Part shown: positions 8,701-14,992 of the stretch, piece by piece
How the letters are laid out: each line of letters opens with the position of its first letter
How positions within the stretch are numbered: the stretch's first letter is position 1
DNA from: an uncultured Lachnospiraceae bacterium
GTDB lineage: Bacteria > Bacillota > Clostridia > Lachnospirales > Lachnospiraceae
Length of the DNA: 34,120 bases
NCBI GenBank assembly: GCA_910587045.1
Contig: CAJULG010000003.1
Span: forward strand, 1 to 34,120
Direction of reading: 5' to 3'
Notes under the pieces: model-generated
Told to the model about the DNA's origin: nothing
Seen by the model: the letters and a program-made list of their open reading frames with translations, nothing else
Database searches by the model: none
Position numbers and translations under genes: made by a program

Positions 8701-9329
8701 TTTTCCGATTCCTCATGAAACGGAAGCTGCTGCTTCCGCTCAGATACCTCCAGAAAGAGAGACCGTTTCTTATGCGTATAGGTTAAAAACTCTTCCATCG
8801 CCTGACTTGCCGACAGACTCCGGGTCAGACTTTCATAGACCTTGGCATACATCGGTTCCCGATCCAGGAAGGTTCGCTTGAATTCGGGCGATGCAAAGAT
8901 CCGGACTGCCTCATTCCAGTTGCTTTCCGCCAGACTGGCAAACTGAAACATGTCATTCAATTCACCAATAGAAGACGCAACTGTAGGCGTAGTGATCTCG
9001 ATCTCATACGGAATCCGGAACTCACCGCCATCCGTCACCAGATAGATGATACCGGAAAGCTTTTCACCCTTTTCCCATTTTCTCGCATCAAACGTCAGCT
9101 CCACCGTCTGGGATTTTCCAATAAAATTATGCGGCTCGATCTTAAACAGATACCGGTTGTCATAAACCATCGCCTTCATCTTTCGGTCATTTGCCGAATA
9201 CACTTCAATGGAGCCCTGATACAGAGAGCCTGCTTCTATATTCAGTTGTAAATGACTGGAGGATACCTCCACCAAAGGCCGGTTTACGTTAAATTCGTTT
9301 TTGGCATACTGCTCAACTTTTTCTTTCAT
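5760..9329 (-). CDS. Giant 1189-aa beta-sandwich plus helical-repeat protein (DUF5717-like, from memory)
   Basis: Unknown cytosolic protein, 1189 aa, lead gene of the four-gene unit. No signal peptide or TM segment is seen. The N-terminus (~10-110) looks like an Ig-like/MSP-like beta-sandwich (VEVSSSHLQLNIEAGS ... GIIYLVTDGGEFRIPYEIEI). A second beta domain seems to lie at about 205-300 (ILVTRNTWGYLNAEIHSD ... GHITIENVYQKLTVDLAVRT). From about 310 to 1050 the chain is a long run of helical pairs with TPR/solenoid character (LRNLIQYCRDEKLYRLGILH, AYVYANLIRNKNTYSQLYGEL), broken near 690-740 by a short beta stretch (VAYVDIVTDSAVITLVDTKG). A C-terminal beta region ends at about 1150. No catalytic motif was found. 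I recall such proteins as DUF5717 in Lachnospiraceae, unverified. It starts at ATG 9329 with only a weak AGGG-type site. A scaffold for the adjacent ATPase-like protein is the likeliest role. Confidence 0.75.
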   Translation of the reverse strand: MKEKVEQYAKNEFNVNRPLVEVSSSHLQLNIEAGSLYQGSIEVYSANDRKMKAMVYDNRYLFKIEPHNFIGKSQTVELTFDARKWEKGEKLSGIIYLVTDGGEFRIPYEIEITTPTVASSIGELNDMFQFASLAESNWNEAVRIFASPEFKRTFLDREPMYAKVYESLTRSLSASQAMEEFLTYTHKKRSLFLEVSERKQQLPFHEESEKHSILVTRNTWGYLNAEIHSDRRFIQPLKRYLSTEDFIGNKFQLEYMILPEFIEEGSNTGHITIENVYQKLTVDLAVRTTPANRTEPPRLFTNHHMIKVHQHSLITSYLEFRTGKLDLNSYVDKSLYALRNLIQYCRDEKLYRLGILHMNILAGNQSMAEEEFKRIDADEDKLVEGSKESCYYSYLKALAYKDTTTIEQAKARIREVFESEDEKLFYFWLLIFLDNAEDTEKGPMYAEIQRLYEQGIHSPILYYEICDMFNHEPLMLRKLGGLEISAIRWGMQHEYLAEDVIQICVELAGREHGFQPGLFRLLQAVDKKFPSEEALRTICSMLIRSNKADREYHDYFARGIEKGFKLIGIYECYVRSMDMKAYPQMPEPVLRYLAYNNSLTDYEQAYVYANLIRNKNTYSQLYGELAPTIENYMESQIVKGIIHEFLLVIYKEFLKPEHVNPKYAARLTNIIFKRRLTCANPNMKAVIVSHKELLEEQQVPLSEGVAYVDIVTDSAVITLVDTKGNRYTSTIPYRLERLVDAGIYMDTCHRYNPSDARLLSYIYSRMDHRQLQDAADVNQARDVLESTEISPGVRQEALLQIIEYYLENYDGDILEKYLLQVDLEYLDKLHSAEIISGYIMRGMNRKAYEAIKRFGYGDVEISRLLRLASYIVTDTDILGDEALTSLCIYLYQKGQYNDRIIQYLVFQYKADTRELSRLWETAMVVLGEARELEENILAQLIFSDTDLDNAMDVFQSYYRGHHRGMVTKAFLKKMAYQYFIREEWVPDSVFDYLMLEMKNGEIQDDISHGAVLWHLSKSVRLNDEQSAYAIRTVKQFLNRGIVLPFFKSFLEIVNLPQELFLKTYLVYKGEERQEVVVNYSVGTSELQTLDFRPCRMEERIPGYYVQEFIVFHGEQLLYHFSEEFTGRVTLVESDSIRMDAYGQGEPESRFERLNQMLISQEMRDGQTLTTAMEEYMRNSHVFEETLRIL

Positions 9330-9340
9330 CTACAACACCC

Positions 9341-9370
9341 TTGCCAATCCTTCCTCATTTGCGATATACT
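9341..9370 (+). promoter_or_regulatory. Sigma-A-type promoter for the PLP enzyme gene
   Basis: TTGCCA (9341-9346) and TATACT (9365-9370), separated by 18 bp, each match the consensus at five of six positions. They lie 56 bp upstream of the ATG at 9426, which has a GAAGGAGAGG ribosome-binding site. This is the only well-formed + strand promoter in the 96-bp divergent gap. Confidence 0.5.
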
Positions 9371-9376
9371 GAATAC

Positions 9377-9382
9377 ATTATA
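9377..9382 (-). promoter_or_regulatory. -10 box for the four-gene minus-strand unit
   Basis: A perfect TATAAT on the minus strand, about 48 bp upstream of the ATG at 9329. The -35 region at the expected distance (TTTCCT at 9400-9405) is poor, so expression may need an activator or be weak. It overlaps the divergent + strand promoter region, so the two transcription units could interfere with each other. Confidence 0.4.
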
Positions 9383-9425
9383 TCAAATAAAATACATTTA
9401 GGAAAGAAGGAGAGGGGATATTTTT

Positions 9426-10520
9426 ATGTTACAGCCGACAGATCAGTTCCACGGCAGCGATTTAGAGAAAGTTGAACAGCAGTATGGCATACGCCGGGAG
9501 AACATCCGCCCGTTTGGTTCCAATGTCAATCCCTTGGGCATGTCTCCTGTTATGAAGCGGGCATTACAGGAGCATATTGATGTCCTGACGGAGTATCCGG
9601 ACCGGGAATACAAGGAATTAAAGGAAGCCATCCACACCTATACCGGAGCTTCCACTTCCCATATCCTGCCTGGAAGCGGAACCACAGAATTGATCGTAAC
9701 CTTTATCAACACGATCAAACCAAAGAAAACAATCATTGTAGAACCAACCTATTCTGAATATAAACGAGATCTGAAAGCAGTGAAAAGCGAGATCATTGAC
9801 TATGTACTGACAGAAGAGACAGAATTTCAGCTGGATGTCAGGGATTTATGTCTGCAGATCGATGAATCCGTGGATATGATCATCCTCTGTAATCCGAATA
9901 ATCCTACCTCCACCTGCATTACGACAAAGCAGCTTCAGGAGCTTGCGGATAAATGCAAGGCCTGCTCTGCCTTTCTTCTGGTGGATGAAACGTATGTGGA
10001 ATTCGTAAAGGATGTATCTCTGGTCTCTGCCATTCCTCTGGTGGAACACTATAACAACCTGATCGTGCTGCGGGGCGTATCCAAATTCTTTGCCGCACCC
10101 GGACTGCGGCTTGGGTATGCCTGTACCTCCAATGAAAAGCTTGTCCTTTATATCCGCAGACATACGCATCCCTGGTCCATCAGCTCCCTTGCCGCTTATG
10201 CAGGAACCGTTATGTTCACTGATGTTGAATACAGAAAACGAACCCGGGATCTGATCTCCCAGGAAAACAGTCTGATCTGCTCTGCCCTGCGCGCCAGAAA
10301 GACATTGAAGGTATTCACGCCTGCCGCTAACTTCGTACTGTTAAAGCTGCAAAAGGAGGGCATGACATCAGCAAAGGTCTTTGATCACTGTATCCGGAAG
10401 GGTCTGATGATCCGTGACTGTTCGAACTTTCTGGGTCTCGGATCGGAATACATCCGTTTCTGTTTCTTAAGACCAGAGGATGATGACCTGCTTGTTAATA
10501 CCCTGCTGGAAATCCTATAA
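9426..10520 (+). CDS. PLP-dependent aminotransferase/decarboxylase, CobD/HisC-like
   Basis: Fold-type I PLP enzyme of 364 aa. Visible motifs are FGSNVNPLG (31-38), which is the CobD-like form of the HisC SNENP element; the cofactor-binding GSGTTELI (83-90); CNPNNPTS with Asn159; VDET with Asp187, which pairs with the pyridine nitrogen; and the Schiff-base lysine K220 in SKFFAAPGLRLGY, followed by the phosphate/substrate arginine R228. The N-terminal HGSDLEKVEQQYGI also resembles threonine-phosphate decarboxylase (CobD). No cobalamin or histidine biosynthesis gene lies nearby, so the substrate is open: an L-threonine-phosphate decarboxylase and a general aminotransferase both fit. The gene is monocistronic and its stop overlaps that of the convergent AraC gene by 6 bp (10515-10520). 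Confidence 0.82.
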   Translation: MLQPTDQFHGSDLEKVEQQYGIRRENIRPFGSNVNPLGMSPVMKRALQEHIDVLTEYPDREYKELKEAIHTYTGASTSHILPGSGTTELIVTFINTIKPKKTIIVEPTYSEYKRDLKAVKSEIIDYVLTEETEFQLDVRDLCLQIDESVDMIILCNPNNPTSTCITTKQLQELADKCKACSAFLLVDETYVEFVKDVSLVSAIPLVEHYNNLIVLRGVSKFFAAPGLRLGYACTSNEKLVLYIRRHTHPWSISSLAAYAGTVMFTDVEYRKRTRDLISQENSLICSALRARKTLKVFTPAANFVLLKLQKEGMTSAKVFDHCIRKGLMIRDCSNFLGLGSEYIRFCFLRPEDDDLLVNTLLEIL

Positions 10521-11381
10521 GCCGGCAGCTTTCAGTCTGGCCTGTTTGGGTGTTTCTGCTTTGAATTTCTTATAGATTCGAATAAAATGACTGGCATCGG
10601 CAAAGCCGGTCTCCTGGGCGATATAACTGATATCAAAATCACTGTACAGTACCAGCTCCTCTGCCTTGGAGATTCGAATGTATTCGATATATTCCTTGCA
10701 GGAGCGCCCATGCTGTAATTTAAAGGTTCTGGCAAAGTTTGAATAGCTCATACCGCACCTCTCAGCCAGTTCCTGTACCTGGAGCGGTTCAAAAGAATGG
10801 ATATCTATATATTCCAGTATATTGTCAAAAAAGGTGGAACTGCATTCTCCTTCCCCTGTCTCTGTCTCTATCGTCTCCCGCTGCTTCCATTGCCGCACCA
10901 TCTGGATCAGCATAACTGACAGATTGGAATAGACGTTCAATTCATATCCAAAGGCTTTTCCTGCCAGCTCATCCAGACAATTCTGAATATAGAACCCGAA
11001 TCGGTTCTCCTCCTGCTCCTCTCTGGAAAATATCATGGGCCGACGCTCCTGGATCGCAGAAAGGGTGCTTCGCAGCTTCGGCAGATAAACACCCGGAATC
11101 CGGATCGCATTCATATCAAATTTTACCACTGCGTAACGAACCGGCAGTTCTTCTCCGATCTGAATGCGGTGAAGCATCCGGGGCGGCAGCACGATCACCA
11201 TCCCCGGTTTTAGAGTATACCGGTAATTACCACAGTCCACCCGGATTTCTCCCTGCACCACATAAAGCAGTTCTATAAAATAGTGCCAGTGCCCCCGTAC
11301 CCGGAAGCCAGGCTGCTTCACTTCCTCCATATAGATCTGATAGGGGGTATTCATAATGTCAATGTATTCAAACAGTTCCAT
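10515..11381 (-). CDS. AraC-family transcriptional regulator with N-terminal cupin
   Basis: DNA-binding regulator, 288 aa. Residues ~25-95 form a sugar-sensing-type cupin (GHWHYFIELLYVVQGEIRVD, then LKPGMVIVLPPRMLHRI). Residues ~185-285 form the AraC DNA-binding domain with two helix-turn-helix units: LQVQELAERCGMSYSNFARTF near 200-220, and ISYIAQETGFADASHFIRIYKK near 251-272, matching the well-conserved second HTH signature. It is divergent from the cellobiose 2-epimerase/GH26 pair, the usual arrangement for an activator of a glycan-use operon; a ligand such as a mannooligosaccharide is inferred. Start ATG at 11381 has an AAGGTG site upstream. Candidate binding sites are the direct repeats at 11431 and 11491. 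Confidence 0.88.
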   Translation of the reverse strand: MELFEYIDIMNTPYQIYMEEVKQPGFRVRGHWHYFIELLYVVQGEIRVDCGNYRYTLKPGMVIVLPPRMLHRIQIGEELPVRYAVVKFDMNAIRIPGVYLPKLRSTLSAIQERRPMIFSREEQEENRFGFYIQNCLDELAGKAFGYELNVYSNLSVMLIQMVRQWKQRETIETETGEGECSSTFFDNILEYIDIHSFEPLQVQELAERCGMSYSNFARTFKLQHGRSCKEYIEYIRISKAEELVLYSDFDISYIAQETGFADASHFIRIYKKFKAETPKQARLKAAGL

Positions 11382-11430
11382 CCCGATTCACCTTCTTAAG
11401 ACTTTTATCATATTTTACACTTCTATTTAA

Positions 11431-11499
11431 ATCTGTTCTGCTTTAATATTTTACCACTATCCTTACTTATTTTCCATCTTCTATATAGAGATTTGTTCT
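11431..11499. promoter_or_regulatory. Direct repeats, possible AraC-type operator half-sites
   Basis: AT(C/T)TGTTCT occurs at 11431-11439 and again at 11491-11499, exactly 60 bp apart (near six helical turns), each followed by a T-rich run and TTAAT/TTTAAT. Both lie in the gap between the AraC gene and the epimerase. The proximal copy ends 42 bp upstream of the TATAAT at 11542, a distance suited to an activator. The assignment is inferred from position and similarity only. Confidence 0.35.
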
Positions 11500-11541
11500 A
11501 TTTTTTAATGTATCCATTCTAGTAAAATGCATAAGATCTAA

Positions 11542-11547
11542 TATAAT
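11542..11547 (+). promoter_or_regulatory. -10 box of the epimerase/mannanase operon
   Basis: TATAAT, about 45 bp upstream of the ATG at 11593, with no recognisable -35 hexamer at 16-18 bp (CTAGTA region). A consensus -10 with a weak -35 is expected for a promoter that depends on the divergent AraC activator. The start codon is preceded by GGAGGG at about 8 nt. Confidence 0.45.
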
Positions 11548-11592
11548 AAGAGCATAGTAATATTAATACATTGATAAACGGAGGGTTAACAC

Positions 11593-12759
11593 ATGTTACG
11601 GGAAAAGGTAATCGCAAACTTGGAAAACTGCATCCTTCCTTTCTGGAAGAGCATGATCGATCGGGAGTTCGGGGGCTTCTATGGATATATGGACTTTGAT
11701 CTGAAGCTGGATAAAAAAGCGGTCAAGGGTTGTATCCTGAACAGCCGGATTCTTTGGTTTTTTTCTAATGTATATCTGGAAACGGGGGATACGTCGGTGC
11801 TTCCATATGCACGGCATGCCTATGAATTTCTTAAGACCTATTGCCTTGACCGGACCAATGGCGGTATCTACTGGTCCATGACCTATGACGGTAAGGTGGA
11901 GGATGCGACCAAGCATACCTATAATCAGGCCTTTGCCATCTATGCTCTGGCTTCCTATTATGATGCCTCGGGCGTAGAGGAGGCGTTAGGCTATGCCATG
12001 GAGCTGTTCCATACGATCGAGGATAAATGCAGGCTGGGTGACGGTTATGGTGAATCCTATACGATCAATTTTATTCCGAATACCAATGACAAATTATCTG
12101 AAAACAATGTGATCGCAGATAAGACCATGAATACCCTGCTCCATGTATGTGAAGCCTATACAGAGCTGTACCGTGTCTGTCATGATCCGGAGGTGGAAAA
12201 GCGCCTGCGCTGGGCAACGGCAGAATTCTACAATACCGTATACAATCCGGAACTGCACCGTTTAGAAGTATTCTTTGATGCAGATATGAATTCCATTATC
12301 GACCTGCATTCCTATGGACACGACATTGAAGCCACCTGGCTGATCGACCGGGCATTAACAGTTCTGAATGATAAAGAGTTATCAGAAAAGCTGGCACCGA
12401 TGATCATGGACTTAACGGAAAAGATCTACGAGGTTGCGTATGAGAATCATTCCGTCATGGCAGAAGCAGAAAACGGAGTTGTTCTGACCACCCGGATCTG
12501 GTGGGTACAGTGTGAAGCGATCATCGGCTTCTGGAATGCATTTCAAAAGAGCGGTAATGTCTGGTATCAGAAAGCCGCTGAGGATATCTGGCAATTCGTG
12601 GAGGAGCATCTGATCGATCCCCGGCCGAATTCTGAGTGGTATTATGATGTAGATGCGGATGGAAAGCCATCCAGCCGGCTTCCGATCCTGGAGCCATGGA
12701 AGTGTCCATATCACAATGGCAGAATGTGCCTGGAAATCATGCACCGGACCAAATCTTAA
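11593..12759 (+). CDS. Cellobiose 2-epimerase (AGE superfamily)
   Basis: Interconverts the reducing-end glucose of beta-1,4-disaccharides with mannose (EC 5.1.3.11), here probably mannobiose to mannosylglucose in the cytosol. Its 388 aa match the usual ~390. Residues known to matter in Ruminococcus albus cellobiose 2-epimerase (numbers from memory) are at the same positions: R52 in SRILW, H184 in TLLHVCEAY, H243/E246/W249 in SYGHDIEATW, W304 and E308 in RIWWVQCEAI, and H374 in CPYHNGRM. No signal peptide is present. It is followed 18 bp later by a GH26 mannanase with an AAGGAG site, and is divergent from an AraC regulator, which points to beta-mannan breakdown. In the known pathway the mannosylglucose is then split by a GH130 phosphorylase; none is in this window. 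N-acyl-glucosamine 2-epimerase activity is much less likely. Confidence 0.9.
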   Translation: MLREKVIANLENCILPFWKSMIDREFGGFYGYMDFDLKLDKKAVKGCILNSRILWFFSNVYLETGDTSVLPYARHAYEFLKTYCLDRTNGGIYWSMTYDGKVEDATKHTYNQAFAIYALASYYDASGVEEALGYAMELFHTIEDKCRLGDGYGESYTINFIPNTNDKLSENNVIADKTMNTLLHVCEAYTELYRVCHDPEVEKRLRWATAEFYNTVYNPELHRLEVFFDADMNSIIDLHSYGHDIEATWLIDRALTVLNDKELSEKLAPMIMDLTEKIYEVAYENHSVMAEAENGVVLTTRIWWVQCEAIIGFWNAFQKSGNVWYQKAAEDIWQFVEEHLIDPRPNSEWYYDVDADGKPSSRLPILEPWKCPYHNGRMCLEIMHRTKS

Positions 12760-12777
12760 GAAGGAGTTTTATCGATC

Positions 12778-13716
12778 ATGCAGCCAGTGAATAAACATGC
12801 AACAAAGGAAGCCTGTGCACTTCTTACATATCTGTATCAGACTGCCGGCAATAAAATTATTACCGGACAGCACACCCAGACCGTTCCTATGGAGGAGCGG
12901 TCCCATATCCATGAAATAACCGGCAGATACCCGAAGCTTCAGGGCTTTGAGCTGCTATCCTATTCCTCTAATATTAATTACGAGGATGCTTCAGAAGAAT
13001 GTCTGACAGAGGTTCAGAATAACCGGAATACCGTAGAGACAGCCCTGCAATGGGCCAGGAGCACAGGCGGAATCGTAAGCTTCTGCTTCCACTGGTTCTC
13101 CCCCATCGGCGGCAGCGATAAAAGCTTCTATACCATTCATACGGACTTTGACCCGTCCCGGGTATTGATAGACGGTACCCCGGAGCGTACTGCCTTCTAT
13201 CGTGATCTGGATGTGATCGCGATAGAATTGCGCCGGTTCCAGAAAGAAAATATTCCGATTCTTTGGAGGCCCTTCCATGAGGCGGACGGAGACTGGTTCT
13301 GGTGGGGATCAAAAGGTCATGCAGTCGGCAGGGAATTATACAAGCTGATGTTTGATTATTTTGTAAATGTACAACAGTTAGATCATCTGTTATGGGTATG
13401 GAATTCGCCTGTGAAGGAAGGCTATCCGGGAGACGATTATATAGACGTTATCTCCAGAGATATTTATCTGGAACCGCATACAGTTACCGATTATCAGAAA
13501 GAGTATGAGGAACTGGTTGCCAATACCAGCAGGAACAAGGTCGCTGCACTGGCAGAGGTCGGTGTCATACCGGATATTGATATGCTGGAACAGTCCCGGC
13601 TTCCATGGGCCTATTACATGACATGGTCCGGTGAATTCTGTCTGACGGAAGAACATAACAATCTGGAAGCCCTGCAGAAAATGTATGCCAGTGATTATGC
13701 AGTTTCCATGAAGTGA
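12778..13716 (+). CDS. Intracellular GH26 beta-mannanase / mannooligosaccharide hydrolase
   Basis: Glycoside hydrolase family 26 enzyme, 312 aa, a single (beta/alpha)8 domain. The catalytic acid/base is E168 in ILWRPFHEADGDWFWWG and the nucleophile is E260 in AALAEVG, both classic GH26 contexts. The substrate-site aromatic FHWFSP (~104-109) is also present. It lacks a signal peptide, carbohydrate-binding module and linker, so it acts in the cytosol, probably on imported mannooligosaccharides, releasing mannobiose for the epimerase upstream. Its stop codon lies within the terminator hairpin at 13707-13739. Endo- versus exo-action cannot be told from sequence, and no transporter for the substrate is adjacent. 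Confidence 0.88.
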   Translation: MQPVNKHATKEACALLTYLYQTAGNKIITGQHTQTVPMEERSHIHEITGRYPKLQGFELLSYSSNINYEDASEECLTEVQNNRNTVETALQWARSTGGIVSFCFHWFSPIGGSDKSFYTIHTDFDPSRVLIDGTPERTAFYRDLDVIAIELRRFQKENIPILWRPFHEADGDWFWWGSKGHAVGRELYKLMFDYFVNVQQLDHLLWVWNSPVKEGYPGDDYIDVISRDIYLEPHTVTDYQKEYEELVANTSRNKVAALAEVGVIPDIDMLEQSRLPWAYYMTWSGEFCLTEEHNNLEALQKMYASDYAVSMK

Positions 13717-13739
13717 TCCCCTTACGGGATCGCTTCATG
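13707..13739 (+). terminator. Stem-loop terminator at the end of the mannan operon
   Basis: A 14-pair stem (13707-13720 with 13726-13739, one T-G wobble) with loop CTTAC overlaps the GH26 stop codon and is followed by the moderately T-rich CTTATATCAT. The wobble pairs as U-G in + strand RNA but becomes A-C in minus-strand RNA, so it favours + strand termination, though it also lies 24 bp beyond the end of the convergent nucleotidyltransferase gene. Confidence 0.6.
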
Positions 13740-13763
13740 CTTATATCATCTGGCTGTGACATG

Positions 13764-14981
13764 TTATAAGTCATATCCATTCTCAAGCAGCAGGGCCCTG
13801 GCAGTGTCAATCGAATCCACACCCATCTTATTCTTGACCGGAGCAAATTCCCGCTTCCGGTCAATTTCAAATACCAGACAATCCTCCATCTCATGGATCA
13901 GATCCAAAGCAAGAGTCTCGTATTTCAGGGCATTTGGCTCTGTGGGATTCACCAGAATCCCCATATCATCCATATATGGTACCTTCTTCTTTACCACATG
14001 CAGCGGCATACTGACATGTAAGGTCTCCTGTAACCGGCTGATCGGAAAGAGATAATTCAGGATAACGCCAAACCCATAGGCTAATGAACCGTCCGGGTTC
14101 TTCTGATTCTCCATTTCTTTGGATAACTCATAATACTCTATGATATATGGCTTTCCGTTCTCCGTACAGATGGCGCCTACCTTCTCGTCCGGGCTTACCT
14201 TGCGGACCACCTTGGCCCCGCACATTTTCCCGCTGTCAATGGTAGCTCCCAGGAACACAGGATCTGCGATCCGCTGCAATACATTGTCTACGGAAAATAC
14301 ATTGATCCATTCTATCTCTGACTCAAATATCCCGTCTAACAATCCCGCCCGGTTCATGGAACGGAACCAGCCGCCATTCCCGTTCGGCGACATGGCAAGA
14401 TCCGACTTCGAGGTCATCAGGATCTTTCCCTGTTCATCCGTTACCGGATTCATCTCCTGTACAAAGAAATGGAGGTAATCCGGTTGATAACCAAAAAAAT
14501 CATGCTCCTTAAAAAAACTTACCGTATCTGAATAATTGCTGTCGCTGGTCATGATATACATATGCATCCAGGCATCCGCCTGCTTTACCACATCCATAAC
14601 ATGCTCCATCAAAAGTTGAAAAATAGACAGTTCGCGGTTTATCCCCATATTGAAACAGCCCTTGGGTCTGTCATATCCCAGCCGGCTTCCCTGTCCTCCT
14701 GCCAACAGAAGAAGGCAGAGCTTACCTGCCCGGATATTCTCCAGTCCGATCTTCCGATATTCCTCCTGTCTTTTCATAATCTTTTCGAGCGTTAATGCAC
14801 CCAACGGCTGAATATCACCCGGATACTCCGGTTTCTTTTTATAAGACTCCAAAAAGGACCAGTCGATTCCGGAAATTTGGGAAAATAGCTGTTTCCGTTT
14901 ACACTGAGATAATTCATCTACATGATCCAGCAGATGCTCCTGATGGTATTTACTTAGCAATGCACTTACTTGTTCTGTCAT
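13764..14981 (-). CDS. UAP/UDPGP-type sugar-1-phosphate uridylyltransferase
   Basis: Makes a UDP-sugar from UTP and a hexose- or N-acetylhexosamine-1-phosphate, 405 aa. The nucleotide loop LLLAGGQGSRLGYDRPKG (~91-108) with Lys107, and the late motif REFAPVKN followed by DSIDTAR, are those of the eukaryote-like UAP/UDPGP group (UDP-GlcNAc pyrophosphorylase, Bifidobacterium UDP-hexose pyrophosphorylase) and unlike bacterial GlmU or GalU. Whether it prefers glucose/galactose or GlcNAc/GalNAc phosphates cannot be told. It is the last gene of a minus-strand operon after the UDP-galactopyranose mutase (11-bp gap), so supplying UDP-galactose or a UDP-amino sugar for the same surface glycan is a reasonable inference. 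ATG at 14981 has a GAGGAG site. Confidence 0.82.
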   Translation of the reverse strand: MTEQVSALLSKYHQEHLLDHVDELSQCKRKQLFSQISGIDWSFLESYKKKPEYPGDIQPLGALTLEKIMKRQEEYRKIGLENIRAGKLCLLLLAGGQGSRLGYDRPKGCFNMGINRELSIFQLLMEHVMDVVKQADAWMHMYIMTSDSNYSDTVSFFKEHDFFGYQPDYLHFFVQEMNPVTDEQGKILMTSKSDLAMSPNGNGGWFRSMNRAGLLDGIFESEIEWINVFSVDNVLQRIADPVFLGATIDSGKMCGAKVVRKVSPDEKVGAICTENGKPYIIEYYELSKEMENQKNPDGSLAYGFGVILNYLFPISRLQETLHVSMPLHVVKKKVPYMDDMGILVNPTEPNALKYETLALDLIHEMEDCLVFEIDRKREFAPVKNKMGVDSIDTARALLLENGYDL

Positions 14982-14992
14982 AACAGCTCCTC

